A DNA stretch of 64,000 nt, taken from Punctularia strigosozonata HHB-11173 SS5 (Eukaryota > Basidiomycota > Agaricomycetes > Corticiales > Punctulariaceae). Below are positions 42,743 to 54,792 of this stretch, in pieces (positions within the stretch are counted from its first letter, which is position 1; each line of letters starts with the position of its first letter). Both the position numbers and the translations under genes were made by a program. Where the stretch lies: assembly GCF_000264995.1 (NCBI RefSeq), contig NW_006767438.1:1998952-2062951 (forward strand), given 5' to 3'. Under the pieces are notes generated by a model. That model did not search any database and was not told the origin of the DNA. It saw nothing but the letters and a program-made list of their open reading frames with translations.

Positions 42743-43659
42743 CCCCCCCGGCTTGCCTTGCCGTTCCGCATGTGTGTTAAACAAAAACAAAAATCGCATT
42801 TGGGCTGTGTTCACCAGTCTCATTGGTCTCTCTCTCTCTCCTCCTCTTTACTCCCGCATCTGCATCGGCTCCTCTTACTTTTACCGTAACATGTAGCAAT
42901 GACTAATTTCATTTTTTCCCCTGGGGAGGGTGTCTTTGCAGTGAAGAAACGAGGGGGGACGTGTTCGGTTTTTTTTTGTCGTGCGGGATAGATATCGCGG
43001 GGTAGAGCGGGCCGGGCGGGGGGGGGGGGTTTCGATCGGTCTGTGGGCGACGTTTCGGTTCTTGTTGGTTCGTATCCAGGGCTGCCACGGTTTTGACTCC
43101 GCCAGGGGGGGTTCTAGATCGACGAGAAAAAGAAAATATCTTCGTGTTGGACCCACCCCTTCGAGGTGCGTTTTTTTTACGTGTCTATCCTGTGCGTAAC
43201 GGCCCTGGTTTTTCTGCAGCTCTGTCGGACATGGGCGCCTGCTCTGCGAGCGAAAGGCGAGGCTAAGAAAACCCAAGTCGCGTTCTCGATCAAGGCGCGC
43301 GTCGAACGGTAGAAGGGAGGGTTTGATTCCGTATCTCGATCGCTTCGTGCCCGTTCTGATTGACGTCGACGTGTGCAGGATATGCCAGGACGGCGACGTG
43401 ACGGCGACGGTCCGTTTCGAACTTTTCCGTGAACGTTTTCCGCGCCTCTGTCCCTGGCTAACTTGTGCGCGCCGGTTTCTCACATTTGTAGCCATGGCGT
43501 CGCCACTGCCGGACGCCGCGTTACCGCGTCCCCCTTTCCCATTATCTCCAGCTTCCTTTCCCGTCGTGTCAATCGAACGAGAATTTCGATGCCTCTCGCA
43601 CAGGAATTAGAAAAAAAAATCGATCGGGTTGGGGGCGTTGTCTTCGGCAAACATACGCC
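42743..43659. other. Intergenic, convergent 3' flanks
   Basis: Lies between the ends of gene I (plus) and the oxidoreductase (minus). Contains a poly-G run near 43017-43029 and poly-T/poly-A runs; nothing coding is supported. Confidence 0.4.
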
Positions 43660-45374
43660 TTACAACGGCAACCGCAAACTCTCGATATCGACGAACTGGC
43701 CCGTCCTAAAGCTCTCGTTCGCCATCAACCCGACGGCGAGCGCCATCGCCCCGTCCCTCTCGTTGGCCCCCTGCTTCGCCGCGTCGCCCTGGTCGACCTC
43801 CTCCCCCGGCAGAGCGCCGAACAGCACGCTCAGCATCCGCCGGTCGCCGCCGCCGTGCTCGCCGTGCTCGTACTCCACGGGGAGAACTTCGGGCGCGCGC
43901 CACAGGGGGTGCAGGCGCACCGTGGCGGGCCCCGGGTTGGGCAGCGAGGCGGTGCCGTGGATCTGCCCGCCCGCGATCTGGGGGTCGGCGGGGAGGCGGA
44001 ACTGGGACTCGACGACTTCGAGCTCGAGCCGGCCGAGCGAGCCGTTGAACATCACGCGGTAGCCCTGCGGAGAGGGGGATGTTGTTAGAGAGAGAGAAAG
44101 TGAGTGAGTGAGAGGGAGGGTGGGGATGCAAGTTGTTTACCTCCCAGGGCGAGTAGGCGGTGAGATGGTACGTCATCGTCGCGCCGGTATCGTACCGCAC
44201 CAGCAGGCTCATGTCGTCCTCGATCCCGATCCCAGGCGCGAACACCTGGTGTCGGCAGTATACGGTCCGATCAGTCAGCCCGAACGAAAGGTGAAAAACG
44301 CAAGGGACGGAGGACGAACGTTCTGGTCGCGGTGATACCCGTCCTCGCCCTCCGCGTCGGCGTATATCCTGCGCAACGTCTCGTCGCCCTCCAGATCGAT
44401 CGCGAACGGGTCTCCCCTGGCTTCGTCCGCCCCCCGCGCGCGCACGTAGTCCTTCGCCCACCCGGCGCGCTGCCCGGCGTTCCCGGACCCGTAGAACGCG
44501 AGCCGGCCCATGCCGGCGACGCGCACGGGGGAGGCGCCGAGCCACCAGTTGACGAGGTCGAAGTGGTGCCCGGATTTGTGGACCATGAGCCCGCCCGAGT
44601 TGGACTTTTGCCGGTGCCAGCGCCGGAAGTAGTCTGCACCGTGCACGGTGTCGAGCAGCCACTCGAAGTGGACGGAGAGGACTGTTGGGTGATGTTCGGT
44701 CAGGGTTTTAGGTTAGGATTGCGAGGGTGAGTGGGGGGCGAGAGGGAGGGGAAGAGGGAGGTTTCACCTTCGCCGATCTTGCCGGATGCGAGGGTGCGCT
44801 TGACGAGCTCGTGCACGGGGTTATATCTGACCACGGGGGGTTGGTGAGTGCGCGATGGACCGAGAAATGGGTGTGCTGCTGACCGGTAGTTGAAGGTCAC
44901 CGTCAGGTGGTTCCCGGTCTCGTTCACCGTCTGCAAGATCCGCCGGCACTTGTCGACATCCGTCGTCATCGGCTTCTCGGTCAACACCCGCACTAGGCAC
45001 ATCCTTATCGTCAGCCCCCTCCTTATCCTTTGCCTCTATCGAGGATATACCGGATACGCACGGCCTTTCTGTAACGCCGGCACGATGTACGCGTCGTGCA
45101 GCGCGTCAACGCACGTCACGACCACCGCCTCCACCGCCTCCTTCTCCAACATCTCGACGTAGCTCTCTGGCTTGTATATCGGCACCGACGGGGCGCCGAG
45201 CGACGCGAGTAGCTCGTTGTAGTACGCCGCGCGGACCGGGTTGGGTTCGCAGATCGCGACGACGGAGGAGGTGGAGGGCCGGGCGACGATGCCGCGGACG
45301 AACATGGACGCGCGCGAGCCGGTGCCGACGATTGCGACGCGCCCGCCAAATGGTTTCTGGGGTGACGAGGACAT
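43660..45374 (-). CDS. Gfo/Idh/MocA-family oxidoreductase
   Basis: Multi-exon gene starting MSSSPQKPFGGRVAIVGTGSR at 45374. GGRVAIVGTGSRA is the N-terminal NAD(P)-binding glycine motif of the Rossmann fold. VVVTCVDALHDAYIVPAL and LTEKPMTTD (family EKP motif, with its catalytic/structural Lys) follow. The alpha/beta substrate domain includes VHFEWLLDTVHGADYFRRW, GGLMVHKSGHHFDLVNWWLG (with the His-x3-Asp typical of the family), and a C-terminal strand region to a stop at 43660. Several introns of 50-80 nt are seen at 45075-44995, 44890-44830, 44770-44680 and elsewhere (approximate). The family oxidises or reduces sugars, inositols or related polyols with NAD(P). The substrate here is unknown. 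It is divergent from a DAL5-type transporter gene with an 840-bp shared promoter region. Confidence 0.85.
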
Positions 45375-46211
45375 GCTGAGGTTGCAGGGAGGATGGGAGT
45401 TGGTCGATGGGCGCAGCCCTCATATGCCCTCATATAGATGAAGGGATAGCGGGACACCGATAGTGGACAAGCATAGCGCCGGGCCAATTCCCCGAATCCC
45501 CTCGAGGATTGGGACATGACTTCTGCTGCTGAAACTTCTCGGGTGAAGCGGGCCGCTTTCCCGGCAAGACGAATGCCAAGTCTTGATCACCCCTGGTGGA
45601 CCATGTTCGAGCTACGACGGCCTCCTGCGACATCGCGGATAGGGGTGCGCACAACGAGTCTCTCTTGGCAATGTCGCGACTAGGAGCGCGATCTACGGGC
45701 CGATGCTGTCAACACGCCGGTCATGACCACGCTCACGAGTACAGACCGGGTATGTTTGCGCCACATCGCGACGGTTTTCCACGACTGTAACGAATCTAAC
45801 GATCCCTTCAGGTGACCCGTCGTTCGGACCGCGAGATGATTTGTCGTGCGCAGCCCTCGTCGTCGAACCGCGCAGAGCAAAAATGCAGGATCTTATCGCG
45901 GTTTCGCTGCAAACATAACCGAGACCAGTGATAACCGTGGTCAGCTGGTGACACCGCTACGCTATATCTCGACCCGCCGGAACGTCGAAGCCGGCTAGCT
46001 CAAATTGGTGGCTGTGTCTCGACCAAACCCTAATTTCGACTTCGGTGCTGTTCCTGAGTCTGGAGATGCGGGGTGGAATGCGGGGTCTGCAGACGCGTTT
46101 CTGGGGAAAGCGCATAAATACTCGCAAGGAAAATGGCCTGCCCGGTTCTCGGTCTTCCGCCTCGCCTCCGTCTCTATCTTCGTCTTCGAGACTCCCCGCA
46201 ATCGCGAAACT
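45375..46211. promoter_or_regulatory. Divergent promoter region, oxidoreductase / MFS transporter
   Basis: 840 bp between two start codons. A TATA-like CATAAATA lies at 46113-46120, about 92 bp before the transporter ATG. No other motif is claimed. A shared regulatory region is inferred from geometry only. Confidence 0.4.
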
Positions 46212-48502
46212 ATGGCCGACTCCGAGTCGACTATCCCTCGAACGCCTGCCAGCGAGGTTGACGACAAGGCGAGCTTTAGCCATGACGAGCACGCGAGCCA
46301 CACCGGTCTCGCTCCTGGGGGACGGCGCCAGCTCGCGGCAAAGGGCAAGGACGCCGCGCTCGAGGTGATCGGCGAGGAGGCGGCGCCGGTTTTGGTCACG
46401 CCCGAGCAGAACGCGGCCGTGCTGAGAAAGATCGACATGTGGCTCATGCCTGTCATCGCAACGATATACTTCTTGCAGCAGCTCGACAAGTTAGTTGTTT
46501 ATTCTCCGTGTGTTGGGATGGTCTATTGACGCGGACTGTATCGGTCAGGTCGTCGTTGTCGTACACGTCCGTCTTTGGCATACAAGAAGACGCGCGTGAG
46601 CTTGATGACTTGTTTCCGCTCGTCGTCGTGTTCACTCACTTCGACGATTCTTAGATCTTCATGGGCAACAGTACAGCTGGTTAGGCAGCATTGTCTACGT
46701 CGCGCAGCTCGTCTGGCAGCCCGTCTCGTCCTATCTGCTCGTCCGCCTCCCTGTCGCCAAGTACCGTGAGTGCCCCTTCCATTGCCCCTATCGTTGAACC
46801 ATTTCAAATGCGAGCACACCCAGTGTTCGTCCACGTCGTCTTCTGGGGCATCTGCGTCGCATCGTGCGCCGCGGCGAAGAACTTCACAGGCCTGCTCGTC
46901 GCGCGCTTCTTCTTGGGCATCTTCGAAGCGACCGTCGGTGCGTGTCTGTTATCTCTAAGAACAGCGAGTTCATGTGTTCATCGATTTGTTCAACCTTTTG
47001 CAGCGCCTTGCTTTATCACCATTACCCAGATGTGGTGGCGTCGTCGCGAACAGACGTTCCGCCTCGCGATATGGATGGCGGCCAACGGGGGGACTGGGAT
47101 GGTCGGGTCGTTGCTTGCCTGGGGTCTGGGACATATCAATGGGAGCTTGCGCCCGTATCAGGTACGTTGACTTCTCACTCCTCCTCACACGATGAGCGTG
47201 AGCTCACGAGCTATCACTTCTACAGGTTATTTTCTTGTTCATCGGACTCCTCACCATCGCCATCTCGCCCATCGTTTTGTTCGTTCTGCCCGATTGTGAG
47301 TGACGCTGCTATCCCGAGCGCACGCTGGTCGACGACCGTTCCTCCAGCCCCGACGAAGGCGCGCTTCTTGTACAAGGAAGAGAAGATCATCGCGATCGAG
47401 CGTTTGCGCGCCAACAACATGGGCGTGGAGACCAAGGTCTGGAAATGGGAACAGGTCTGGGAGCTGTTGCTCGACCCGAAGACCTACCTCTGGTTTTCCA
47501 TGCTCTTCCTTTGCGCGTGAGTACTCTTCAACACCTCAATACCTAATCTGGACCCTAACCGTATGTTCGATTGCAGAGCACCTTCGGGAGGCATCGGTAC
47601 CTTCGGTCCGCTCATCATCAAGGTACCCCGTTCTTCCTTGAGCCTCTTAGCCCATCCTTTCGCTAACCGTCATGCGCTCTTCAGGGATTCGGCTTCAACC
47701 AATTCCATACCTTGCTATTCAACATCCCTTTCTCCGCTATGCAGGTCGTCCTCACCCTCCTATCCGCCGACATCTCGCAGCGGATCAAGCTCAAATGGCC
47801 CGTTCTCTTCTTCCTGACGTTGCCGACCATCGGGGGCGCGAGCGCGTTGCTCGCGCTAGGACGCGGGACGGAGCTGAAGAACAAGTTGCTGGGGTGCTAT
47901 TACGTGGTACGCTTCGATCTTCATGACAGCAGCGACCGATCAGGCACTGAAGCAGAACGTGCTCTTAAGCTGTCGTTCTTCACGGCGATCCAGCCTATGC
48001 TGTACACCTGGTCCAGTCAGAACACGGCGGGCCACACGAAAAAGCTCTGCACTACTGGCATGATCTTCGTCGCCCAGTGCGCCGGCAACATCCTCGGACC
48101 TCAACTGTACCAATCTAAAGACGCGCCCGTCTACCGAAGAGGTCTCATCGCAAAGTGCGTCATGCCCCCCCCTTCCCTCCCTCTGTCTTTCGTTTCTTTT
48201 GAGAACGGTATGGCCTGATGACAAACTTTCGACGCAGCCTGGCTTGTTGGGTCACCTTGGCGGTCCTGGTCCTGATCACGGCAGCGTATCTCGAGTTCCT
48301 CAATAGAAGACACGCCAGGAGGAGGGAGCTCGCCGGCAAGGTCGGAAAGGTCATCGACGTCTCGCTCGAGGACGACGTGCGCGCGCACGAGATACAACAG
48401 GAGCTGCATAACCGGGATGGTGGAGAACCGAGCGGGTTGAACGCGCGCGCGTTCGACGATCTGACCGATACACAGAACGAGGATTTTATTTACGCTCTAT
48501 GA
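46212..48502 (+). CDS. MFS transporter, allantoate permease (DAL5-like) family
   Basis: Multi-exon gene from ATG 46212 (MADSESTIPRTPASE) to TGA 48500-48502. The hydrophilic N-terminal ~75 residues precede KIDMWLMPVIATIYFLQQLDK (TM1 with the family's D-K). Next are SSLSYTSVFGIQED, QYSWLGSIVYVAQLVWQP, LLVARFFLGIFEATVAPCF, TQMWWRRREQTFRLAIWMA, a central cytoplasmic loop, then TYLWFSMLFLCA, FGFNQFHTLLFNIPFSAMQ and TAGHTKKLCTTGMIFVAQC, the block that marks the anion:cation symporter/allantoate-permease group in fungi. The tail is acidic. It likely sits in the plasma membrane and imports an organic anion (allantoate, ureidosuccinate, nicotinate-like or similar). An earlier in-frame ATG (46005) lies upstream of the TATA-like box, so the shorter start is preferred. 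Confidence 0.88.
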
Positions 48503-48643
48503 GTCATGACGGATCAGGGGTGGATATTTACAGTTTGCTGTGATGTGCTCGAATCATATTTGTACGATGTACGTCTTATTAAAGGGCGGATTCAAGGGTG
48601 ATGGTCTGCTGTTGTACAAGAGAAGTCATAGGATAAAACCGGC

Positions 48644-51600
48644 TCAAAGCCCGATGTGGACATACGTCGCCCATCGGCGGGCTTGAAGACCTTGCGCGCG
48701 CATTTTCCGAACAGCACTGTCAAGCCCGAAGGCAACTGAGCTGCAGTCGATGGGATTGGATACGGCCGTTTCCTTGAACATGGTTCGGTAAACATCGGCT
48801 GCCACTCGCGGCCCGTCCGCGTCGTTCATGGTCCTTAAAGCTGAAGTCAGCGAGATAGCCTATAGTGGACGACATGGGCTGGTCTCACCATGCGGTCGCG
48901 ACGACGCTCTTGAAGCCGACGTAAAGCATGGTTCCTGCGAGATGAATAGCCTCGTCTGGCAGCTTTGGATCTCCTGCCGCCGATTGGCAGGAACTCAAGA
49001 AAGCGAAAAATGTGTCGTCCCGCATCTTCACCTTCATGAGATCCGATACGCTGAGCCTTCCATCCGCCAGGCAGAAGGCACTGGAGAGTGGATTGCGATA
49101 ATTCTGTTGGGCGTGGCAAGCTAGATGGATCATGGATACCTTCGGTAATGACGCCAGTACGGACTCTACATCGGAGGATTTCCCCGACGACTTCGTCCCG
49201 AATACGTTGACAGTTGTCGTGGCCGGCAAAGCCTCGACTACTCCATTAATCTCGTCATCCACACTCGTGAATGGCGGGAGGTCTGCCGCCGACGCTTGAG
49301 CAACAAGCAGTGCGGTAAAGTCCCGGGGTATGCTGATGGGCTTTTGCTTTCGCAGCGCAAGCAAGGTGCCTAAAGTGGGGGTATAGGATGATACGAAGTA
49401 ATCTGATGCGTATTCGCCTCGGGAGCCTGCGGCATGTAAGGGAAGGGAGGTAAACAGTCCAGTTGGGCACCACCAGACGCGTGGACGGCCTTCAAGCTCC
49501 GAATCGCTCTGGCATTTCTGTAGTCTTGTATTAGTATCATAACCCTCTACAGAAGCAGAAAACACGTACAACAAGACCGACATAATCAATGATGGGTTGG
49601 ACGATATGAGACCACAGCTCCGCAAGGAAAGCCGCTAGGTCGTCAGTGTTTGCACTAGATACCCTCGTCTTCTTCATCTTGAGGCGATCTACGCTCGGCT
49701 GTAGCCGAGTCGTATCGTCCTCGTATGTTGAGTCATTGCCTGTCAAAGCGCCGATAGCCTTAACCAGTTCTTTCAGGTGATCATACGTGAGAGAGCGTAA
49801 GGACAACCTCTCGGCTGGGGAGGAGGAGTTGCGAATAATAATCACTTCGCAGGATGCCTTGCTGGCGACAAGAACAACGACCATTCCACCTTCTGCGCAT
49901 TCGCGGAGATCGGAGAACAGGGGAGTGCGGAGGAATCGCTCTTGACCTGGCAAATACCGCACCTTTTCCACAAGCGCTTCATACTCGTCCGCGACACTGC
50001 GCCTCTCAGCAATGGCCATATCATCCATTGCCCCCGAAGGTGACTGCTCAAGCGCCTGTGAGAGATTGTGGAGCTTTTCAAGCATATCATTCGGGAGACC
50101 GGCGAGAGGTGTTCGAAGATGGAGCGCTTGCCCCCAGAAGATCGATCGACCTTGTTCAAGCATTTCGATGGCTCGTTCAGGTTCACCCAGTCCGAGGGCG
50201 TGAGTGGCTGCGTCGGAAGATAACAACGGTATGGTTCTCAGAAGGCGCAGGCGTGATGCGTTGTCAAGTCCGAGGTAAGCGATGCGAGATAGAAGATCCA
50301 GGCCGCGCTCATGCGCTGTCGACAAGCCTTCGTGATCATCGCTATCTGCAGCGGCCCTGATCCACTCTCTGCTGTACTTGAAGCGATATACGGGGGGAGC
50401 AAGTGTATCTGTGGTTGCCTTTTCATAAAGAGCCCTGGAAGCAACGATATCGTCGCTACATCCACACAGTTTAAAACGCGCCGCGAGGCAGCCGGCTTTC
50501 TGGCTGATCAATGCACCGCGCACGAAGGGACTATCCGATCTTTCTGATTCGGTCAACGTCTCCTCGAGCAGCGATATAGATTCCGAGAGTAGTGCGGGGT
50601 CCATTCGCTCGACCGCGAGAGTTCGCTTGGCCTCCACTAACGTCTCCGCAGCCTCAGCCCTGAAGGGATGTCCACGCGGTCGGAGGCCTAGCGATATCGT
50701 CCCATAGTGCACGGATTCGATAAGATCCTCCATATGTTTCTTGAGACGGTATCGGAAGATGAGCAGACCGGACAATGCATTGGCCGGCATGGATGGGTCG
50801 GGATGCCTTGAACCTGGGGGATGCAATTCGTAACTGTCCCTGCTATATCGAATGGCTCTCTCCAAATCTGCCTCGTCTTTTGTCTCCTCGTATCGCATCC
50901 CGTAGATGAGTCCAAGTTCCCTAAGAAGTTCGGCACGACCGGCGCTATCTCTGTGCATGACGTTCAACCTGTCGACATACAAGTCTAGTGCATCGTCGAG
51001 ATCCGACAGCCTGCCAGTATGCATGAAGCGACACCTCAATGCGATGCCGAGATTCATGAGAATGCTCAAAGACACTTTCTTTGGATCAGGAGCTGCGCTG
51101 CAAGCTTCGCGTAGAATGATAATGCATTCGTCCAAGTGTTCGATTTGACTGGCGAAGTCATATCGGATTCCTAGGCATCCAGCCAGAGTCGTCACAGATT
51201 GCATGTAATTGACATGGGTAGCGGGCGTGCCTGCCACAAGTCTGCGAGCAAGCGCGATCGCATCATCCAGGTCCTGCACGTTACCCTGTTCCTCGAACAG
51301 AAATCGCAACCCTCCAGCAAGATGACGAATGGCAGTGGCGTGGATGGGAATATGAGAGTATGGCAGTGATTTGACCGTATCACGTATGCAAGCGACGGCA
51401 TGCTCGAGATCCCGTACATCACCATGTTGTCGGTAACGAACGTGGAGGACAGCTGACCGTGCGTTGCAGATCATGGCGGCGGAGAATTCGTTGACGGTAG
51501 GGATGGCTTCTGCTCGCCGTGAAGCTGCATCGGCTTCTTCGAGGTCATCCTCTGTTGGGGATAGGTCGAGGCGTCTCACCAGAGTCCGAGACAACGTCGT

Positions 51601-52095
51601 CAAGGTAACGATGAGACCGCGATCGTCGATACCACTTGATGAGACCGCCTCCCGAAGTATGCGGAGGGGCTCGTCGAAGGCTTCATGGGCAATGGGAGAC
51701 CCAAGATTGGCGGAGCATTGAGCCACCAGACCGGACGCGACCCCCGTCAAAGACGGTGACAGATCCAGCCCAAGACGCTGCCTAACCTCTAGAGCCTGAC
51801 GATGAAGATCGATAGATTCGATCAAATGATCGGACGTGGAGCTGTATTCAAACATGAAGAGAAGCGTCACCGCCAAACGGTCCATGATGTAGACGCAAAG
51901 TTGAGGGTAGGCTGAGGTAGCTACCGTTCCAGAGCGATACGATTGAGCGATTCGGCGAAGATGGCTGATGGGGTCGCTGATATCTTCGCGAGCGAGTTGG
52001 AGGAAGAGAGCGTCCGCCTCAAGATATGACGACGTCTCGAACCGAGTCCCGTCGTCCGACTGTGTGGACGGCAGCGGGCCAACGAAATGATCCAT
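48644..52095 (-). CDS. TPR-CHAT protein (caspase/separase-like protease domain)
   Basis: Exons 52095-49570, 49517-48889 and 48833-48644; 1114 aa. Residues ~30-620 are helical repeats of the TPR type, repeatedly of the form 'L-D-A-I-x-L-x-R' followed by A...L. Examples are DLEHAVACIRDTVK, DLDDAIALARRLV, HLDECIIILREAC and DLERAIRYSRDSYE. The C-terminal third is a CHAT domain: RVWWCPTGLFTSLPLHAAG, SSYTPTLGTLLALR, MIHLACHAQQ (catalytic His), PLSSAFCLADGRLSVSDLM, FAFLSSCQSAAGDPKLPDEAIHLA (catalytic Cys), GFKSVVATAW, and after an intron DADGPRVAADVY. The last acceptor (TTTAAG) is atypical, but only it keeps frame into this conserved block. CHAT proteins are cysteine peptidases used in bacterial and fungal cell-death or conflict systems and are expanded in mushrooms. 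The target is unknown. Confidence 0.88.
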
Positions 52096-53818
52096 GGGGA
52101 AACACGAGCGGTGCGAGCGGAGGGCTTCGCGTGATTATAAGTTTAGAGAGCATCGAAGCAGAAATGCCCCCGAGTGGCCGGGTCAAGTTCGATTTCTAGA
52201 AAGGTAGCCGGCTCTTGTGAAACTGAATTCTTGGTATGGGAAGAATCTGACCGAAAGATCCGACGACACCTATCGAGAGCTTCGAATAGTCATGATGGTG
52301 GAAGCCTAAATCATCACCCTGCTTTGGAGAAGTTCGTCAGAATGCGTGAAGCGATGTCTGTCTGTATCAAAGCGGTAAAGCTGAAGTCGAGAGCTTTCCA
52401 GTGGGGTCGGTGGAGATCGTCGTGAGAGATAAGACGCTCATTAGTCGCTAGTCGTCGATCCGGCGTGATGAGATGATTGACACACCGAAAGCAGCTTGCT
52501 AGCAAATGCCAAGCCGAAGATTGTCCAATTACCACCATCCTGCAAGACCATTTACTGCATGCGCAAAACATCGGATATTGTCAAGATCCCTAATCAAAAG
52601 TTTGACGACAGTGAGTTCACTGTTCCCAACACCGAGGTGCAGCCACTGTACTGCTTACTTCAAGCCCGATACTCGTTGACCTTGATTAGGACTTGTACGT
52701 CTACACTGCTCCGGACCTGATACCACCGAAGCACTGGCCACGGGGCTTCAGTACGGGTCGATGACAAGTCCGAATGCGCCAGAAGTGCACCTTGTTCCGA
52801 CTTACCCGGAGGCAGTGTGACATGACGTCACACGCCATCGTTGTAACACTGGGCGTGGCCACCCCGGCTAGCTGATCCTCTAGCTATCGCCCCCGTCCTG
52901 CATAGAGTGTCTAGATTATATTGCCATCGAGGAGAAATATAATAATGATCCGTCAGCGGAGAAGTTGACGCTGATGCACCATTGTTGAATGCTCCCACTC
53001 AATAACGAGCAGAAGATCTGGATCCCCGTCCCGAAGCGATTTTTGCTTTTTGAAGATGTCGTTTCATGAGGAGAATCGATAGCGAGCACGCAGGTGCCTA
53101 TGGATCCACGGAGAGGGTCGGATCCCTTGTACATGGCGTATGGTAAGATCCTATATCAAGTCTGAGTTCGTGTCACGTCTTCGAATGACATGCTGCAATG
53201 AGTTCCAAGCTCCTCGATACGCTCTGCGCGTTTAGCAATGTCGGCCTTCATGCGTTGCATGCTGTCGCGGCTTAGGTTTCATGCTTGGTCGTGGTCCGAA
53301 AATCTCGCGCTATAATCCGTATCGCCGCTGCAACATGATGGAGAATTCCATGACATGGCGGTCACCGTCTTCTTTGTTTTTGCGAGCCTCCATCACCTGG
53401 AAATGTGTAGGTATGTCTCAGAAATATGACGGATGTCAAGAGACCGTTCGTAACGAGCCTAGTTGGTGCGATGAACAGTTCGCACACCACCCTAGCTAAG
53501 AGAGGGCGAGTTGTCAGGAGCGGGGGGCTGAAGCTCGACTTTGGTTGGCTTGGGAACTGGATTCCGGGAAGCCTTAACTACTACAGAACAGATGTCCTCA
53601 GCCTCATGACGATGGTCGTTGGCGAGCCGCGCTGCGTCAAATCGCGTAAGTAGCTTTTGGTGGACGTCCAAGTTCAAGGAGGGCTACGGGCGTCTGATGG
53701 GCGAAACAGATTAAGCGCCCGATGTCGCGTCTTCATATCGACCTCGACGCCACCACCGCGTTCACTGCGAGGGCTCGACTTGCTGTGATCTCAGGCGATC
53801 TCCTCAGCCAGGACTGCT
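52096..53818. other. Intergenic, 1.7 kb, nothing secure
   Basis: Several short frames on both strands (for example 52916-53134 minus) lack convincing motifs or splice partners. No repeat recognised. Confidence 0.35.
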
Positions 53819-54754
53819 ATGCAGGACGAAACGACGACTGGCGCTGGCCCGTCGCAACCCATTGCTGCCCATCAGCAGGTGTCGCTCGCCTCGGCCGTCG
53901 AGCAGATCACCTCCACCTCCAACCCGCAATCGCTCGCACGATGGCTCACCAAGTTCGCGCCGAAGGAAGTCAGGGAGACCCTCCTCGCGTCTCTATTACC
54001 AGGAGATCAAGATCCGCTGGATATACTCGATGTAGAAACCAACACGCTCGGCGTCGTCTGGATACTGTGAGTGGTGTGGCGTGCGTCTCTCTTGCGGTCG
54101 CTTTACCGTTCTGTCTCTCTATCTTGGAGGCACTGATGCTATTCAGAATATGAATGCTGACTTGACTTGCTGGCCGTTAGGTCCGCACGGCTTACGGCGT
54201 CCACCGCTGCACCGGTTTCGTTTGACCACATCTCCCGCTTTTGCGCCACGTTCGACCCGGAGCAGGCGAGGGTTGCTCCCGAGCGCGGTAAGCGTCTCGC
54301 AGCTCTCCCTTTGCTCACGTCTCGATCCTCATGCTCCGTCAGTAACGATGCTTGCAAGGGGGATCTTCAGATACGCCTCAGGCGTGAACGACAACGGCGC
54401 CAAGCTCGCCATCAAACCGCTATACGACCTCCTCACGCGCTACGCGCCCGACCTATCCTACCTAACCACCGTCCACCCCATCTTCCTTCACGTACGTCTG
54501 CCTTCACGCGCCCCCTCCTTTCTCTCTAACGCCCTAAGTTTTGTTTGGGTTATCAGGCATGCACGCTCGCGAACCACTTCCCGCCCGCGCTCCTCCTCCC
54601 CGTGCTCTCCGTGCCGATCAGCAACGTCTCGCTCGAGCTTTCCGACCTGTCATACACCGACAGCCTTGTGTACCACTACCTCGGTGGCTGCGCATGGGCG
54701 AGGATGAAGCGCTGGAAGGACGCGTGAGTTGCCCTCCCCGCCCCTTCCTCTCAC

Positions 54755-54792
<38 letters not shown>

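Noticed and set aside
43706-44662. 318-codon minus-strand Arg/Ala-rich frame
   Set aside because: Off-frame reading through exons and introns of the Gfo/Idh/MocA gene.
52916-53134. Minus-strand 72-codon frame with SVNFSADGSLLYF, reminiscent of a WD-repeat strand
   Set aside because: Single short match with no neighbouring repeats or splice partners; too weak to call.
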